Of a stretch of DNA of 64,000 nucleotides, positions 17,574-25,508 are shown in pieces. How positions within the stretch are numbered: position 1 is the stretch's first letter; every line of letters starts with the position of its first letter. Both the position numbers and the translations under genes were made by a program. The notes beneath the pieces are model-generated. The model was not told the origin of the DNA. It was given only the letters and a program-made list of their open reading frames with translations, and searched no databases. This DNA comes from Bradyrhizobium sp. 164 (GTDB taxonomy: Bacteria; Pseudomonadota; Alphaproteobacteria; Rhizobiales; Xanthobacteraceae): contig NZ_JADPKA010000029.1 in assembly GCF_023073715.1 (NCBI RefSeq), positions 310,001 to 374,000 on the forward strand. The letters are read 5' to 3'.

Positions 17574-17745
17574 CGGATCAGAGCGCACCTCCGACGCTGG
17601 CGATCGAAAGCCTGTGCGTCGCAGCGTCAAGTTGCCCGGCGAAAAACGACACTCCGAATGCTCGGACTCGCCGGCCGTGATCGCGCGTAAACTAATGCAG
17701 GAAAAGCGCGAGAAGAGATTGCGAGCGATGCAGCGCAATGGCTGA
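17566..17745 (+). CDS. 59-residue basic phage-type protein
   Basis: MSNGSERTSDAGDRKPVRRS followed by a Lys/Arg-rich body ending EKREKRLRAMQRNG. The ATG lies within the end of the upstream gene (8-bp overlap) and the stop overlaps the prohead protease start by 8 bp. The ribosome site gagagaaggg lies at the expected distance. Too short for family assignment; coupling on both sides argues it is real. Confidence 0.6.
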   Translation: MSNGSERTSDAGDRKPVRRSVKLPGEKRHSECSDSPAVIARKLMQEKREKRLRAMQRNG

Positions 17746-18244
17746 AACTATTTCAGGATTCGCCATTTCATGGAACAGACCCGCGATCATCGCCGGGCTC
17801 TTCGAGGAAAGGTTCGCGCGTGGTGCATTCGATAGGCACCTCGCGCAGAACCCAGACGTCGCCGCGCTCTGGAGTCACGATCAAAGCAGGCCACTGGGGC
17901 GCATCAGTAACGGCGCCCTCAAATTGCGTTCAGACAATGTGGGTTTATATTTTGCGCTAACACCTGATCCCAATGCACCGCTAGGACAAGAGGCATTGGC
18001 GACTGTCGGCAACGGCACGGTCAATGAAGTCAGCGTCTCATTTACTCCGGTTGTTGAGGAGTGGACCGACGACGGCGACATGCCGAAACGACTGATTACC
18101 GAGGCTAGGTTGTTTGAGATCAGCCTCGTCCTTTGGGGCGCTTACGGCAAGGACACCTCGGCTCAGATCAGCCGAGCATCAAGCAACAGCATCGCAGCCA
18201 AGCGGCGCATTGAAGCGAAGATGCGAGCGCGCGGCATTCTTTAG
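17738..18244 (+). CDS. HK97-type phage prohead protease
   Basis: 168 residues, peptidase U35/S78 family, which cleaves capsid and scaffold proteins during head maturation. Visible features are the N-terminal FAISWNRPAIIAGLFEERFA, FDRHLAQNPDVAALWSHDQ with the catalytic His, and VNEVSVSFTP with the catalytic Ser. The C-terminal tail (KRRIEAKMRARGIL) is basic. Normally a major capsid gene follows; here it does not, which indicates deletion of the head module. Confidence 0.85.
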   Translation: MAETISGFAISWNRPAIIAGLFEERFARGAFDRHLAQNPDVAALWSHDQSRPLGRISNGALKLRSDNVGLYFALTPDPNAPLGQEALATVGNGTVNEVSVSFTPVVEEWTDDGDMPKRLITEARLFEISLVLWGAYGKDTSAQISRASSNSIAAKRRIEAKMRARGIL

Positions 18245-18403
18245 CACCGGGGTGGGGAGGGGTGTAGCAACTCCCTCGGCCGTTTGCCCGCGGAGACCGG
18301 CGCCCTCCCATTTCACGCGCATCTGCAATTGAAAAGATGGGGTATCAGAGGTTGCATTGGTTAATCATGCAGCCGACCACAAAATCCCAGAACGGAGATC
18401 TCA

Positions 18404-18532
18404 ATGCCAATTTTTACGGCTATCGCGACCGCAGTTCTCGCGACTTTCAGCATCACTAGCACCTTCATCGACGAAGCTGAAATCGTGGTGATTGACGAAG
18501 GGTCTGATGATGACGAGGGCGTGGACAAATGA
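18404..18532 (+). CDS. 42-residue phage-type protein with hydrophobic N-terminus
   Basis: MPIFTAIATAVLATFSITST then an acidic tail (DEGSDDDEGVDK). The ribosome site cggaga lies 5 nt before the ATG at 18404. The stop overlaps the start of the Ntn-hydrolase-like gene in an ATGA junction, so both are translated together. It may be a shortened relic of a longer phage protein. Confidence 0.5.
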   Translation: MPIFTAIATAVLATFSITSTFIDEAEIVVIDEGSDDDEGVDK

Positions 18533-19152
18533 CTGCGATTTCGGCTTTCAAGTCTTCAGACTCGATTCACGTCTTTTCCGATGGCGCCTGGCACGACCCG
18601 ATGTCTGCTAAACTTTGCGGCGTGGGAACCAAAGTCCACACGATTCCGGAGCACAACGCAATTTTTGCGGTCACCGGAATGTCGACGGTGCCGCATCTGC
18701 TTTCGGGACTTCTGATGGAAAATCACTTCGCCGATTATCGTTCGCTTGCAGATGCAATGCCGGATCTGGTTAAGGCGTGCTCCACTCGGGCGAAGGCAGT
18801 CGGCCTTAACATGACCGGCCGGTGCGACGTCGTCCTGGCGGGTTGGTCCGAAAATGTCGGTCCATCGATCTTCGTCACGGAATGCCATTTTGACCACGGC
18901 TTTTTCAAAGGAGCCGCAGTCGAGCTGTACATCAGGCCTAGCGTAGATGGTTCATCGGGAATGCATTTTCCTGATGATGGACTGCGGTTGCTAGAGAAGC
19001 AGCATGCCGCAAGATTTAACCGAGCCGCCGAAGGTACATTCGGCAGCGCGACGGTTGGCGGACTTGTCGGCGGCTTCGCGCAGCATACGCAAATCGATGC
19101 TGATGGTATCCAAATCAAAGTGCTGAAGCGGTGGCCGGATGAGATCAAATGA
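18529..19152 (+). CDS. Proteasome-like Ntn-hydrolase-fold protein (paralog 1)
   Basis: 207 residues, cytosolic. After removal of Met1 the chain begins with Thr (MTAISAFKSSD). Counting that Thr as 1, Asp sits at 17 (VFSDGAW) and Lys at 34 (GTKVHTIP), close to the Thr1/Asp17/Lys33 catalytic set of proteasome beta subunits and HslV. The hydrophobic strand NAIFAVTG follows as in those families. Later blocks CDVVLAGWSE and VGGFAQHTQIDADGIQI match a paralog at 22710-23484. There is no propeptide: Met aminopeptidase alone could expose the nucleophile. The fold call is from motif spacing, not a search. Confidence 0.55.
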   Translation: MTAISAFKSSDSIHVFSDGAWHDPMSAKLCGVGTKVHTIPEHNAIFAVTGMSTVPHLLSGLLMENHFADYRSLADAMPDLVKACSTRAKAVGLNMTGRCDVVLAGWSENVGPSIFVTECHFDHGFFKGAAVELYIRPSVDGSSGMHFPDDGLRLLEKQHAARFNRAAEGTFGSATVGGLVGGFAQHTQIDADGIQIKVLKRWPDEIK

Positions 19153-19197
19153 TTGCATCAAAGCAGAGACGAGCACTCACCATGTGCGCATTGGCAG

Positions 19198-19347
19198 ATG
19201 GACATCAACAACATCTTTCCGTCGATGAAGCCGTCGCGCCGACGCATGACCAACGCCACCACGCCGTTCTACCTCAATGCGCAATCCGTCTTTACCGGTA
19301 CGGCGCCAACGGCCACTTGGTCGATCCGAGCAAGACGGATGTGCTAG
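19198..19347 (+). CDS. Possible remnant of a small phage structural protein
   Basis: 49 codons (MDINNIFPSMKPSRRRMT...), ending at a TAG overlapping the convergent secreted-protein gene. The opening MDINNIFPS is like the start of small phage proteins that lie near head-tail genes, but the rest is unconvincing. Probably a truncated or degenerate copy. Confidence 0.3.
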   Translation: MDINNIFPSMKPSRRRMTNATTPFYLNAQSVFTGTAPTATWSIRARRMC

Positions 19348-19803
19348 CTAACGAGGCGCTTTCCACTCCTGATCGTCTGGGAATGAACGTGATTGCCGCG
19401 CCTTTGCTAGTATTTCGCCAGCGGCCGACTTGACCGTCACCTCATACTGGTAGACGCCGGGATTGCAAGGCGCGAACGTGCGAAGAGCGCCAGCGGGAAG
19501 GATGCCATTCTTAGGCAAGGGAACTTCCTGGCCGCCATATTCTCGATCGGCCTGGGAAAAGAGCACAAGGATTGAAGCCGCTCCTTGCGGAACATCTTTA
19601 AGCCGGAGTTCTGGATTGTCGAAGAGGCTAATGCAGCGCTCTGATCTGAGAAACGAGAAGCTCATTGTCATTCGTGCAGCAGCCGGCGGTGAGATCACCT
19701 CGTGCTGGACCTGTTGTCGCGCGGTTGTTTGGGCTGCGACCGACGTGGCCCAGATCAGGACCAAACCCGTGACTACAATTGCTCTCATTGGCTTCGATAG
19801 CAT
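19348..19803 (-). CDS. Secreted protein of unknown function
   Basis: 151 residues with a signal peptide (about 6-25, ending VAAQT). The body (LVLFSQADREYGGQEVPLPK, AGALRTFAPCNPGVYQYEVT) has beta-rich spacing faintly like a PEBP/YbhB-type fold, but the ligand-site motifs are not all visible. It is on the minus strand among phage genes: cargo or moron gene. Function not assigned. Confidence 0.65.
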   Translation of the reverse strand: MLSKPMRAIVVTGLVLIWATSVAAQTTARQQVQHEVISPPAAARMTMSFSFLRSERCISLFDNPELRLKDVPQGAASILVLFSQADREYGGQEVPLPKNGILPAGALRTFAPCNPGVYQYEVTVKSAAGEILAKARQSRSFPDDQEWKAPR

Positions 19804-19856
19804 AAACCGCGAGACGAGTCTGATCTATTCTCGATCGGTCGCTCCCTCAGGGACGG

Positions 19857-20006
19857 TCAGTGCGGCCGTCTGCTCTTCTTTTTGCGTTTCGCGATCGCCT
19901 TCTTGATCTGCTCTCGCAAGCGAAGGATTTCTGCCCATCGAGCCGCAATCTTCGGATCGAACGGCGCCGGTGCCGGCTTGCTTTTCTGACGGTTGCGTTT
20001 CGCCAT
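19857..20006 (-). CDS. 49-residue basic protein
   Basis: MAKRNRQKSKPAPAPFDPKI followed by a helical, Lys/Arg-rich end (KKAIAKRKKKSRRPH). No strong ribosome site is seen. Probably nucleic-acid-associated from its composition. It is one of a run of small minus-strand genes (19857-21315) in the element. Confidence 0.5.
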   Translation of the reverse strand: MAKRNRQKSKPAPAPFDPKIAARWAEILRLREQIKKAIAKRKKKSRRPH

Positions 20007-20118
20007 GCTTGCAGCCCAGCGGCTACAACCTGCGCTCGCGCGATCATTCCGCCGTTAAGCTTGATGGGCGCGGTCCGAGTTAATTCTGGAACTACACACG
20101 CGGACTTGCCGGGCGCGG

Positions 20119-20241
20119 TCAAGCGGCGAAAAGCAAGTAATAAAGAAGCGCGGCGGCGACCATGGCCAGCCAGACTAACGACGCTAAGAAATACGCCCTG
20201 TGCCAATTCATGGGCTGGAAGCGTAGCACCGGCGCGGCCAA
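20119..20241 (-). CDS. Possible 40-residue single-pass membrane protein
   Basis: From TTG 20241 (or ATG 20211) the frame gives RAYFLASLVWLAMVAAALLY, then YLLFAA and a stop: one clear transmembrane helix. A weak ribosome site (ggaaga) precedes the TTG. It could be a holin-like or inhibitory membrane peptide; evidence is only the hydrophobic segment and its position among similar small genes. Confidence 0.4.
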   Translation of the reverse strand: MAAPVLRFQPMNWHRAYFLASLVWLAMVAAALLYYLLFAA

Positions 20242-20362
20242 CCGGGAATCTCTTCCACTTGCTCAGGGCTTTGAAGCACCCGTCCAGAGGATTCGCGGCG
20301 TTTTCCATGTCAGTGATGGGTAAACGCTGCCGCGGCACAGCCTCTATGCATCAAGGCGCTCG

Positions 20363-20554
20363 CTATCGTCGGAGCAGAGGCGCGGCACGCGCGCTGACCA
20401 AATTGCACTGAGCCGGCCGGGATACGGGAGAACTGCGGACGCGTCTCTCGGCTTCTTTGATCTGAAGCCGAAGGCTCTCCAATTCCGAAAGTTCAGAACA
20501 GAGTTCGCTAAGACGTTGGGCGAGAAGGGTCGCGCGAGAAATAAGCATGAGCAC
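20363..20554 (-). CDS. 63-residue heptad-rich small protein
   Basis: MLMLISRATLLAQRLSELCS continues as a Leu/Glu-rich helix (ELSELESLRLQIKEAERR) that predicts a short coiled coil, possibly after a membrane anchor. It might be a spanin-like or regulatory peptide; unassigned. Confidence 0.4.
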   Translation of the reverse strand: MLMLISRATLLAQRLSELCSELSELESLRLQIKEAERRVRSSPVSRPAQCNLVSARAAPLLRR

Positions 20555-20650
20555 CCCGACACAAAAGCCACTGTGAAAACGCTTTAGAAAGAAATGCGCA
20601 CCTTATCGAAGAATAACAACATGACCGGAACGGCATAGGAGCCGGGCAGT

Positions 20651-20752
20651 TTAGACTATGAACAGAGCAGTCGTCACAATCAGCAACGCAACAAGCAGCA
20701 CGTTTTCCAGTTTGTGATTGTAGGAGCCGAAAGATCTTCTAATCGATCGCAT
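20651..20752 (-). CDS. Possible 33-residue single-pass membrane protein
   Basis: MRSIRRSFGSYNHKLENVLL then VALLIVTTALFIV and stop: a basic N-terminus followed by one transmembrane helix. Too short for an alignment-based call; supported by composition and by neighbours of the same kind. Confidence 0.42.
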   Translation of the reverse strand: MRSIRRSFGSYNHKLENVLLVALLIVTTALFIV

Positions 20753-20798
20753 GTCAGCGCCTGCTAGCGGTTTCAATCCGGTGGCTTGAGCCTGGAAA

Positions 20799-20996
20799 TT
20801 ACGTTGGCGCTTGCAGACCAGGAGAGGTCACCCACGCGTTGATTTCAATGGCAACATCGATCTGCCGCGCCTTCCGCAGTAGCTCGTCGCGCCGAACGCT
20901 GGTGGGCATTCCTTCAGCCTGCTTGCGCAAGCTGGTCGCCTCTCGATCTAGACGGTATTCAAATGATGTAGATGATGGCTTGAAATGATGTCGCAT
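20799..20996 (-). CDS. 65-residue conserved small rhizobial protein
   Basis: Start at 20994-20996 gives MRHHFKPSSTSFEYRLDREA, then a charged helix (RKQAEGMPTSVRRDELLRKA) and the end INAWVTSPGLQAPT. I recognise the pattern as a small protein family frequent in Bradyrhizobium genomes and elements; no function is known to me. It is the best supported of the small minus-strand ORFs here. Confidence 0.7.
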   Translation of the reverse strand: MRHHFKPSSTSFEYRLDREATSLRKQAEGMPTSVRRDELLRKARQIDVAIEINAWVTSPGLQAPT

Positions 20997-21138
20997 CACA
21001 ATGCTCCCTGCTCGATTGGGCGGGAGCGCAATTGGCGGTCTCGTCACCGATAGAAGCCGTGGGCCGAGCGGTGATGAAGCGACTAGACACCCTTTTCAGT
21101 AGGGAGTCGACCTAATTCGGTTGAGGCGCTTCGAATTG

Positions 21139-21315
21139 TCAGTTCGGTGAGCGAAGTAGGTAAAACAGGGCGCTATTTCCCTCGATCTGGGCTGTTTCGC
21201 GCGAAGTCTCGTGGCCGCTCATCAGCAGTGTGTCGTCCTTCCACACTTGCCATTCCCACTTCTGCGGGAGAAGGGCGATCAGCCTCACTTCAAGCATCGC
21301 GGTAAATTTGGCCAT
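21139..21315 (-). CDS. 58-residue conserved small rhizobial protein
   Basis: Frame from ATG at 21313-21315: MAKFTAMLEVRLIALLPQKW, WQVWKDDTLLMSGHETSRET, ending FYLLRSPN. The pattern ETSRETAQIEGNSALF is typical of a short rhizobial family of unknown function. It lies in what would otherwise be a gap between the 65-residue gene and the tape-measure gene. Confidence 0.62.
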   Translation of the reverse strand: MAKFTAMLEVRLIALLPQKWEWQVWKDDTLLMSGHETSRETAQIEGNSALFYLLRSPN

Positions 21316-21441
21316 CTACGCTATATGCGCTCCTGATCGTCAATATTCCAGTGGTCAATATCCGTCCGAGGGACGGCACAGAATTGCGCTCGTAGTGCGC
21401 AACCCCGCGCGAGCATGCGCGTACTCACCGACAGGATACCA

Positions 21442-22713
21442 ATGGCAAACGATTTAGTCGTCCAACTCGGCGCGAAGTTGGATCAATTCCAAAGCGACCT
21501 GAACCAAGCCGGCGATATGGCGGATAGCGCCGTAAATCGGATTGAGCAGTCGTTTGCGAGCATCAACCCAACTGCCGGAGGGTTTGCGTCGCTCGGAGTT
21601 GCCGCTGCTGGCGTTACTGGCCTTGTGGGTGGGCTGCTCGCTGCGCTCACCAAGGTCAACAGCGAGCTGGCCGACCTACAGAAGAACGCAGAGTTTACCG
21701 GCCTGACTGCCGAGCGATTCCAGCAGATCCATTTCGCGGCTGGGCAGGGCGGCGTCTCTTCGGCGGACGCGGTCACCGACTTGCGCAAGGTTGCTTCGTT
21801 ACTCGCAGATGCCAAGGAAAACGAAAACTCTCTGACGAAACTGCTTGATGCCAACAACATCAAGTACAAGGACCGCAACGGGCAAGTTATCAGCCTCAAC
21901 CAGCTTTTGGTGGTGGCTGGCGATCTGATTAACAAGTTCGGCTCAATGCCGGAAAAAACGAAGGCCGCGCAGATGCTCGGCCTTTCAGAAAGCTGGGTTG
22001 AGGCGCTTCGCAACGGCAGTAAGTCGTTTGAGGATATTGCGCAGGGGGCAGAGGCGGCTGGTGCGGTCATCGACGGCGCGACCGTTGCCAAGGCTGCCGC
22101 GTTCGATCGAGCGTGGAAGCAGTTCTCTGCACAACTTGCTGCGCAGTTCAAATCAACTGCTGCCGATATTGGCGGTTGGTTAGATGATTTGATTGATAAA
22201 GCCAACGACCTTGTGAAGACTGCGCTTGCCTCGCAGAACATTCAGCCTGGTAGCGGCCAGGATGTGTTCAATAGATGGGCTGATGCAGCGGACATCTTCC
22301 AAAAGGACTTGCGCGGCCTGCCGCAAGATGTCGACCAAGTCACGCGCGCGATCGAACATCTAAACGCTTCGGGCAAACCCGAGAATCTTGAGATCGCAGC
22401 TGCCCTTGAGTTAATCCGCGCGAAAGCGCAACTTGCTCGCGACATGTTGCAAGCTGCGGCCGAGCAGCAGTCCAAGGTCGAGTTTCCAGGCGGCGTTCCA
22501 CTACCATCGTCCCGACCGGCCGCTGCCAACAAAGATGATCCTAATGCTGCAAAACTCCCGACACGCGGTGGTGATGGTGGCGCGAACGCTTACGATCGCG
22601 CGACCGAATCCATCATAAAGCACACGGCTAGGTCGATCGCGGACACCGTGGCAGTGGGTAAGGGCGCGACAGCCATGGTGGCGGCGCGCACTAGATTGGA
22701 GGTCCGGATATGA
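21442..22713 (+). CDS. Truncated phage tail tape-measure-like protein
   Basis: 423 residues from ATG 21442 (MANDLVVQLGAKLDQFQSDL). N-terminal helical repeats, a hydrophobic Gly/Ala stretch (about 50-72, GVAAAGVTGLVGGLLAAL), GLTAERFQQIHFAAGQGGVS, and SGKPENLEIAAALELIRAKA are all typical of tape-measure proteins. These are normally far longer; here the frame ends ARTRLEVRI at an ATGA overlap with the next gene, consistent with a deletion that removed its C-terminal part and the following tail genes. Confidence 0.72.
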   Translation: MANDLVVQLGAKLDQFQSDLNQAGDMADSAVNRIEQSFASINPTAGGFASLGVAAAGVTGLVGGLLAALTKVNSELADLQKNAEFTGLTAERFQQIHFAAGQGGVSSADAVTDLRKVASLLADAKENENSLTKLLDANNIKYKDRNGQVISLNQLLVVAGDLINKFGSMPEKTKAAQMLGLSESWVEALRNGSKSFEDIAQGAEAAGAVIDGATVAKAAAFDRAWKQFSAQLAAQFKSTAADIGGWLDDLIDKANDLVKTALASQNIQPGSGQDVFNRWADAADIFQKDLRGLPQDVDQVTRAIEHLNASGKPENLEIAAALELIRAKAQLARDMLQAAAEQQSKVEFPGGVPLPSSRPAAANKDDPNAAKLPTRGGDGGANAYDRATESIIKHTARSIADTVAVGKGATAMVAARTRLEVRI

Positions 22714-23484
22714 GCGCAATAAATGGTTTTGTTCGAAGTAATGCGGCATTCCTGCTGACGGACGTGACTTTCATATTTCAAAGGCATCCCGGATGATGTC
22801 AATCTCAATAAGGCTCATCGCCTGTACCGGTTGAATGCTGTCGTGGCTGCGACTGGTCCGGCGCAGTTCGGCGAATGGCTATCCGGTCGTCTCGCTTACA
22901 AGTCATTTGACAATTTGATCAAAACCGCTGAGCTTCAGATCACTCATCATTTCCAGCGCTACGCGCGCGAGTACCGCAACGGAGATGCGGCATCTTGCGT
23001 TGTGCTGGCTGGTTGGCATGAAAAAGAAGATCGGCCAGCGATCTATTCTATTGAATTAGAGACGGCCGGCACACCAAAAGCTTTGTTGGTCAGACAGAGC
23101 GCTGAGTTTGAGGAAAAGCACGTTGCGGCGAGTTTGACAGAATTACCGATCATTTCGATGCCCCCGCCGTCGCTAGAGGAGTTTCAAGCGGCGGACTATG
23201 ACTTGATTGCCGACTTGGAGAAGGTCGATCCTGAATCGTATCTCCTTCACTGTATGGAGATTCAGCGTCGCAAACGCTTCGATGGGCGTCACGTTGTCGG
23301 CGGCCATGCCGTATTGACGACGATCACTGCGAGCGGCGTCGTGCAGCGCCTCGTGCACGTATGGCCTGAAGATCAACCCGGCTCAAGGATTGAACCAGTA
23401 CCGATTGATTGGTCGGCGTGGCGGGCGGAGCGCGCTGCTGCTCGCTCAGCTCAGGATCGAGTTGCGCGTGCGGGCCGCGGCTGA
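22710..23484 (+). pseudogene. Proteasome-like Ntn-hydrolase-fold protein (paralog 2), frameshifted
   Basis: Ribosome site ggagg then ATG 22710: MSAINGFVRSNAAFLLTD. The frame stops at 22794, but the coding sequence continues one base out of register (GIPDDVNLNKAHRLYRLNAV ...) to 23484. Joining the frames near 22780 gives Ser1, Asp17 and Lys33 after Met removal, matching the spacing of the paralog at 18529. Shared later blocks are CVVLAGWHE and VVGGHAVLTTITASGVVQRL, plus VWPED near the end. The extra base may be a mutation, a sequencing error or, less likely, a programmed frameshift. The C-terminal ~25 residues are extra relative to the paralog. Confidence 0.55.
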
Positions 23485-23583
23485 GGCGAGGAGTGCGAAA
23501 ACGCGGGCGGGTGTTCTGATGACGGTTGAAAGCCGCAACCTTGAGTCTCTGGGACCCGCGCATCTTATGTTCGGTTGAAGCTA

Positions 23584-23946
23584 TCAGAAGCCGATTCGAT
23601 AAGGCTTTTCCTCGATCTTAGGCATTTCAATGAGCATCACGGACATTTGGCTGTGATGCTGCAATAACTGGACGTTGCGCCCTCTTTCATCAATGCCGCT
23701 GAAAATCAGCATGTCTGGATCAGAAGCCCTTATCTGACGGAGATGGAAGGACCCATCGCTGCCACCCCCGACAACGGTAACTCCTATCTCGGATTCCTCG
23801 GACATCTTTGATTGAAAGTTGGCAATGAGAGTTTGCAAGCGTCCAAGCATGTGGCCGGCCGGATTGTGCCTCTTGTGCATCGTTTCCGTCGCTCGCTGCA
23901 TAGATGCGCTCAGACCAGCCAGGGGATCGGGCGGTTTCATGGGCAT
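23584..23946 (-). CDS. DUF6173-like protein
   Basis: 120 residues from ATG at 23944-23946 (MPMKPPDPLAGLSASMQRAT) with aggaac upstream. The C-terminal block IGVTVVGGGSDGSFHLRQIR ... LLQHHSQMSVMLIEMP ... IGF resembles DUF6173, a short beta-rich family of unknown function. It ends 100 bp downstream of the Ntn paralog, on the opposite strand, and lies just downstream of the HEPN candidate, so the two minus-strand genes may form a unit. Confidence 0.55.
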   Translation of the reverse strand: MPMKPPDPLAGLSASMQRATETMHKRHNPAGHMLGRLQTLIANFQSKMSEESEIGVTVVGGGSDGSFHLRQIRASDPDMLIFSGIDERGRNVQLLQHHSQMSVMLIEMPKIEEKPYRIGF

Positions 23947-23990
23947 GTTCAGGTTCCTAATTCTATCCGGGCCGGGTCCGTGTAAGCACG

Positions 23991-24983
23991 TCACGGTGGG
24001 ATAATCTGATTCCCACCATTCATACCGTAAGAATACTTCACAAGCTTATTGCTGCGTTGATTTTCGGGCAGCTCGACCACTTGGATAGGAATCGTCACCG
24101 ATGCATCAATATTTCTCGAACACAAGAACGCAATCAGAATCTCGAACGTATCGGCGATATGCTCGGTGACCTGCGACGTGTAGGCGGAAACCGGTATTGG
24201 TGGTTGATTAAACTTGGGATGGTGCACGGCAATTGTGGGAGGAGCCACCTCGTTATTCGGCGTTAGGGAGTAGTCGGAAACTTCGATCCGCTCGTTTGGT
24301 TTCCTGTGTTCGACGCAGTTGCGAGTGATCCTAATTGATTTGCAGAAATTCGCCACGTCTGACGTCAGCCCAATGTATTGGCTGTCGCCCTTGTGTTTCC
24401 GCGATACTTCTTCCGCGAGGCCTTCAAACCACCCCTTTAACTTGCTGCCGTAGAACATAGAAGCAATTGCAAAGAGTGCTTGGAGCGCATGATCGGCGCG
24501 TTGAATGAACTCTTTGCAGCGAGGCTCTAGGTTGGACGCCGATGGGAGCGTTATAGAACGGCCTTTGATCTGCAACTCTGCAAGCCGTCTCTCTTCGTTA
24601 TCGTCCTGCCTGCTGAAATCCGTTGCAAGGTCGGACATCGCAGCCAAATTCTTCAAACATTCGAAGCTTAGCTCGATTGCCTTCGTAGACTCGAAGTTGG
24701 GACCTAGGAAGCCCTTCTCAAAAAGCTGCTTGCCGGTCAGCAGCGTTTTGGCCACCAACGGCGAGTCTGAGCCGTAGTCCAGAACCTTCTGTTGCGAGTT
24801 TGGCACATTGATATTGGTGCGATCAGGATCAATTTCGTCGGCTAGCATAATCCGGTAGATCGAGTCAGTCTTCACGGTGTGAAGACGCTCGCCGATCTTA
24901 ACCATTCCTGTAATGTGCCCTCCGGACGGTCCCACGTCCATGGACATCGCGGAGTCGCGAAGGTGATCAATCGGGCGCTTCAT
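23991..24983 (-). CDS. Unknown protein with candidate HEPN ribonuclease motif
   Basis: 330 residues, no membrane segment. The C-terminal half is helical and contains RITRNCVEHRKP with R221-N222...H226, the R(N/D/H)xxxH pattern of HEPN-domain ribonucleases, preceded by a long helix (ANFCKSIRI) and followed by a strand region. The N-terminal half (MVKIGERLHTVKTDSIYRIM ... LADEIDPDRTNINVPNSQQK) looks like a separate sensor or adaptor domain. It lies in the cargo part of the island and is visibly more A/T-rich than host genes. A defence or toxin role is inference. Confidence 0.5.
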   Translation of the reverse strand: MKRPIDHLRDSAMSMDVGPSGGHITGMVKIGERLHTVKTDSIYRIMLADEIDPDRTNINVPNSQQKVLDYGSDSPLVAKTLLTGKQLFEKGFLGPNFESTKAIELSFECLKNLAAMSDLATDFSRQDDNEERRLAELQIKGRSITLPSASNLEPRCKEFIQRADHALQALFAIASMFYGSKLKGWFEGLAEEVSRKHKGDSQYIGLTSDVANFCKSIRITRNCVEHRKPNERIEVSDYSLTPNNEVAPPTIAVHHPKFNQPPIPVSAYTSQVTEHIADTFEILIAFLCSRNIDASVTIPIQVVELPENQRSNKLVKYSYGMNGGNQIIPP

Positions 24984-25074
24984 TTTGCTGCGGTTTAGCG
25001 ATCAACGAGGGACGATCTTCGGGCGAGGCCAACCAAAGCCCGCCCGAAGACTTATTTGAAAATCGCTGCGAGAC

Positions 25075-25508
25075 TCAGAACTTCAGGCCATTGAGCAGCC
25101 CGAAAGGCGCCTCTGGTTTAGTGCCAGCCGACAGGCCCAGAAGGCCGCCAAGGCTTGCAAGCGAGTTGTGCTGCTTGTTCAAGGGCGGACACAATGCTCG
25201 GATGAGCCGTTGCTCCACCTCGTGAAAATGCACCTTGCTATGTGGTCGGTACGGTGGACCCATAGCTCGGTCGCGCCATCGCGCTTGGCTTCCTTGATAC
25301 GATCATGAGATCCGATCCGAGTGGCGAGATCATCGGCTCTGCCGACGTAGTGTACAAAGCCGTAAGACGAGACGAAAGCATACACGCAGTCGCGGCCATA
25401 AGGCTTGGCATCAATCGGGTATCGCTGAAACTCGAACTTCCACTGCCAGTCTTGCAGAGAGCGATTTTCCGTAAAAGGGGGATTGATCAAAGCATCGTAA
25501 AGTGACAT
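25075..25508 (-). pseudogene. GIY-YIG-nuclease-like gene, frameshifted
   Basis: Start MSLYDALINPPFTENRSLQD at 25508 with ggag upstream. The first frame carries DCVYAFVSSYGFVHYVGRAD and the catalytic-Arg helix LATRIGSHDR, a degenerate GIY-YIG domain. It runs out of frame near 25240-25255, and the second half continues in another frame as HSKVHFHEVEQRLIRALCPP with the metal-binding Glu. One base change restores a full ~140-residue protein. Either a decayed gene or a sequence error. Confidence 0.6.

Noticed and set aside
19860..20411. 183-codon plus-strand frame
   Set aside because: Low-complexity Arg/Ala composition, antisense to supported small minus-strand genes.
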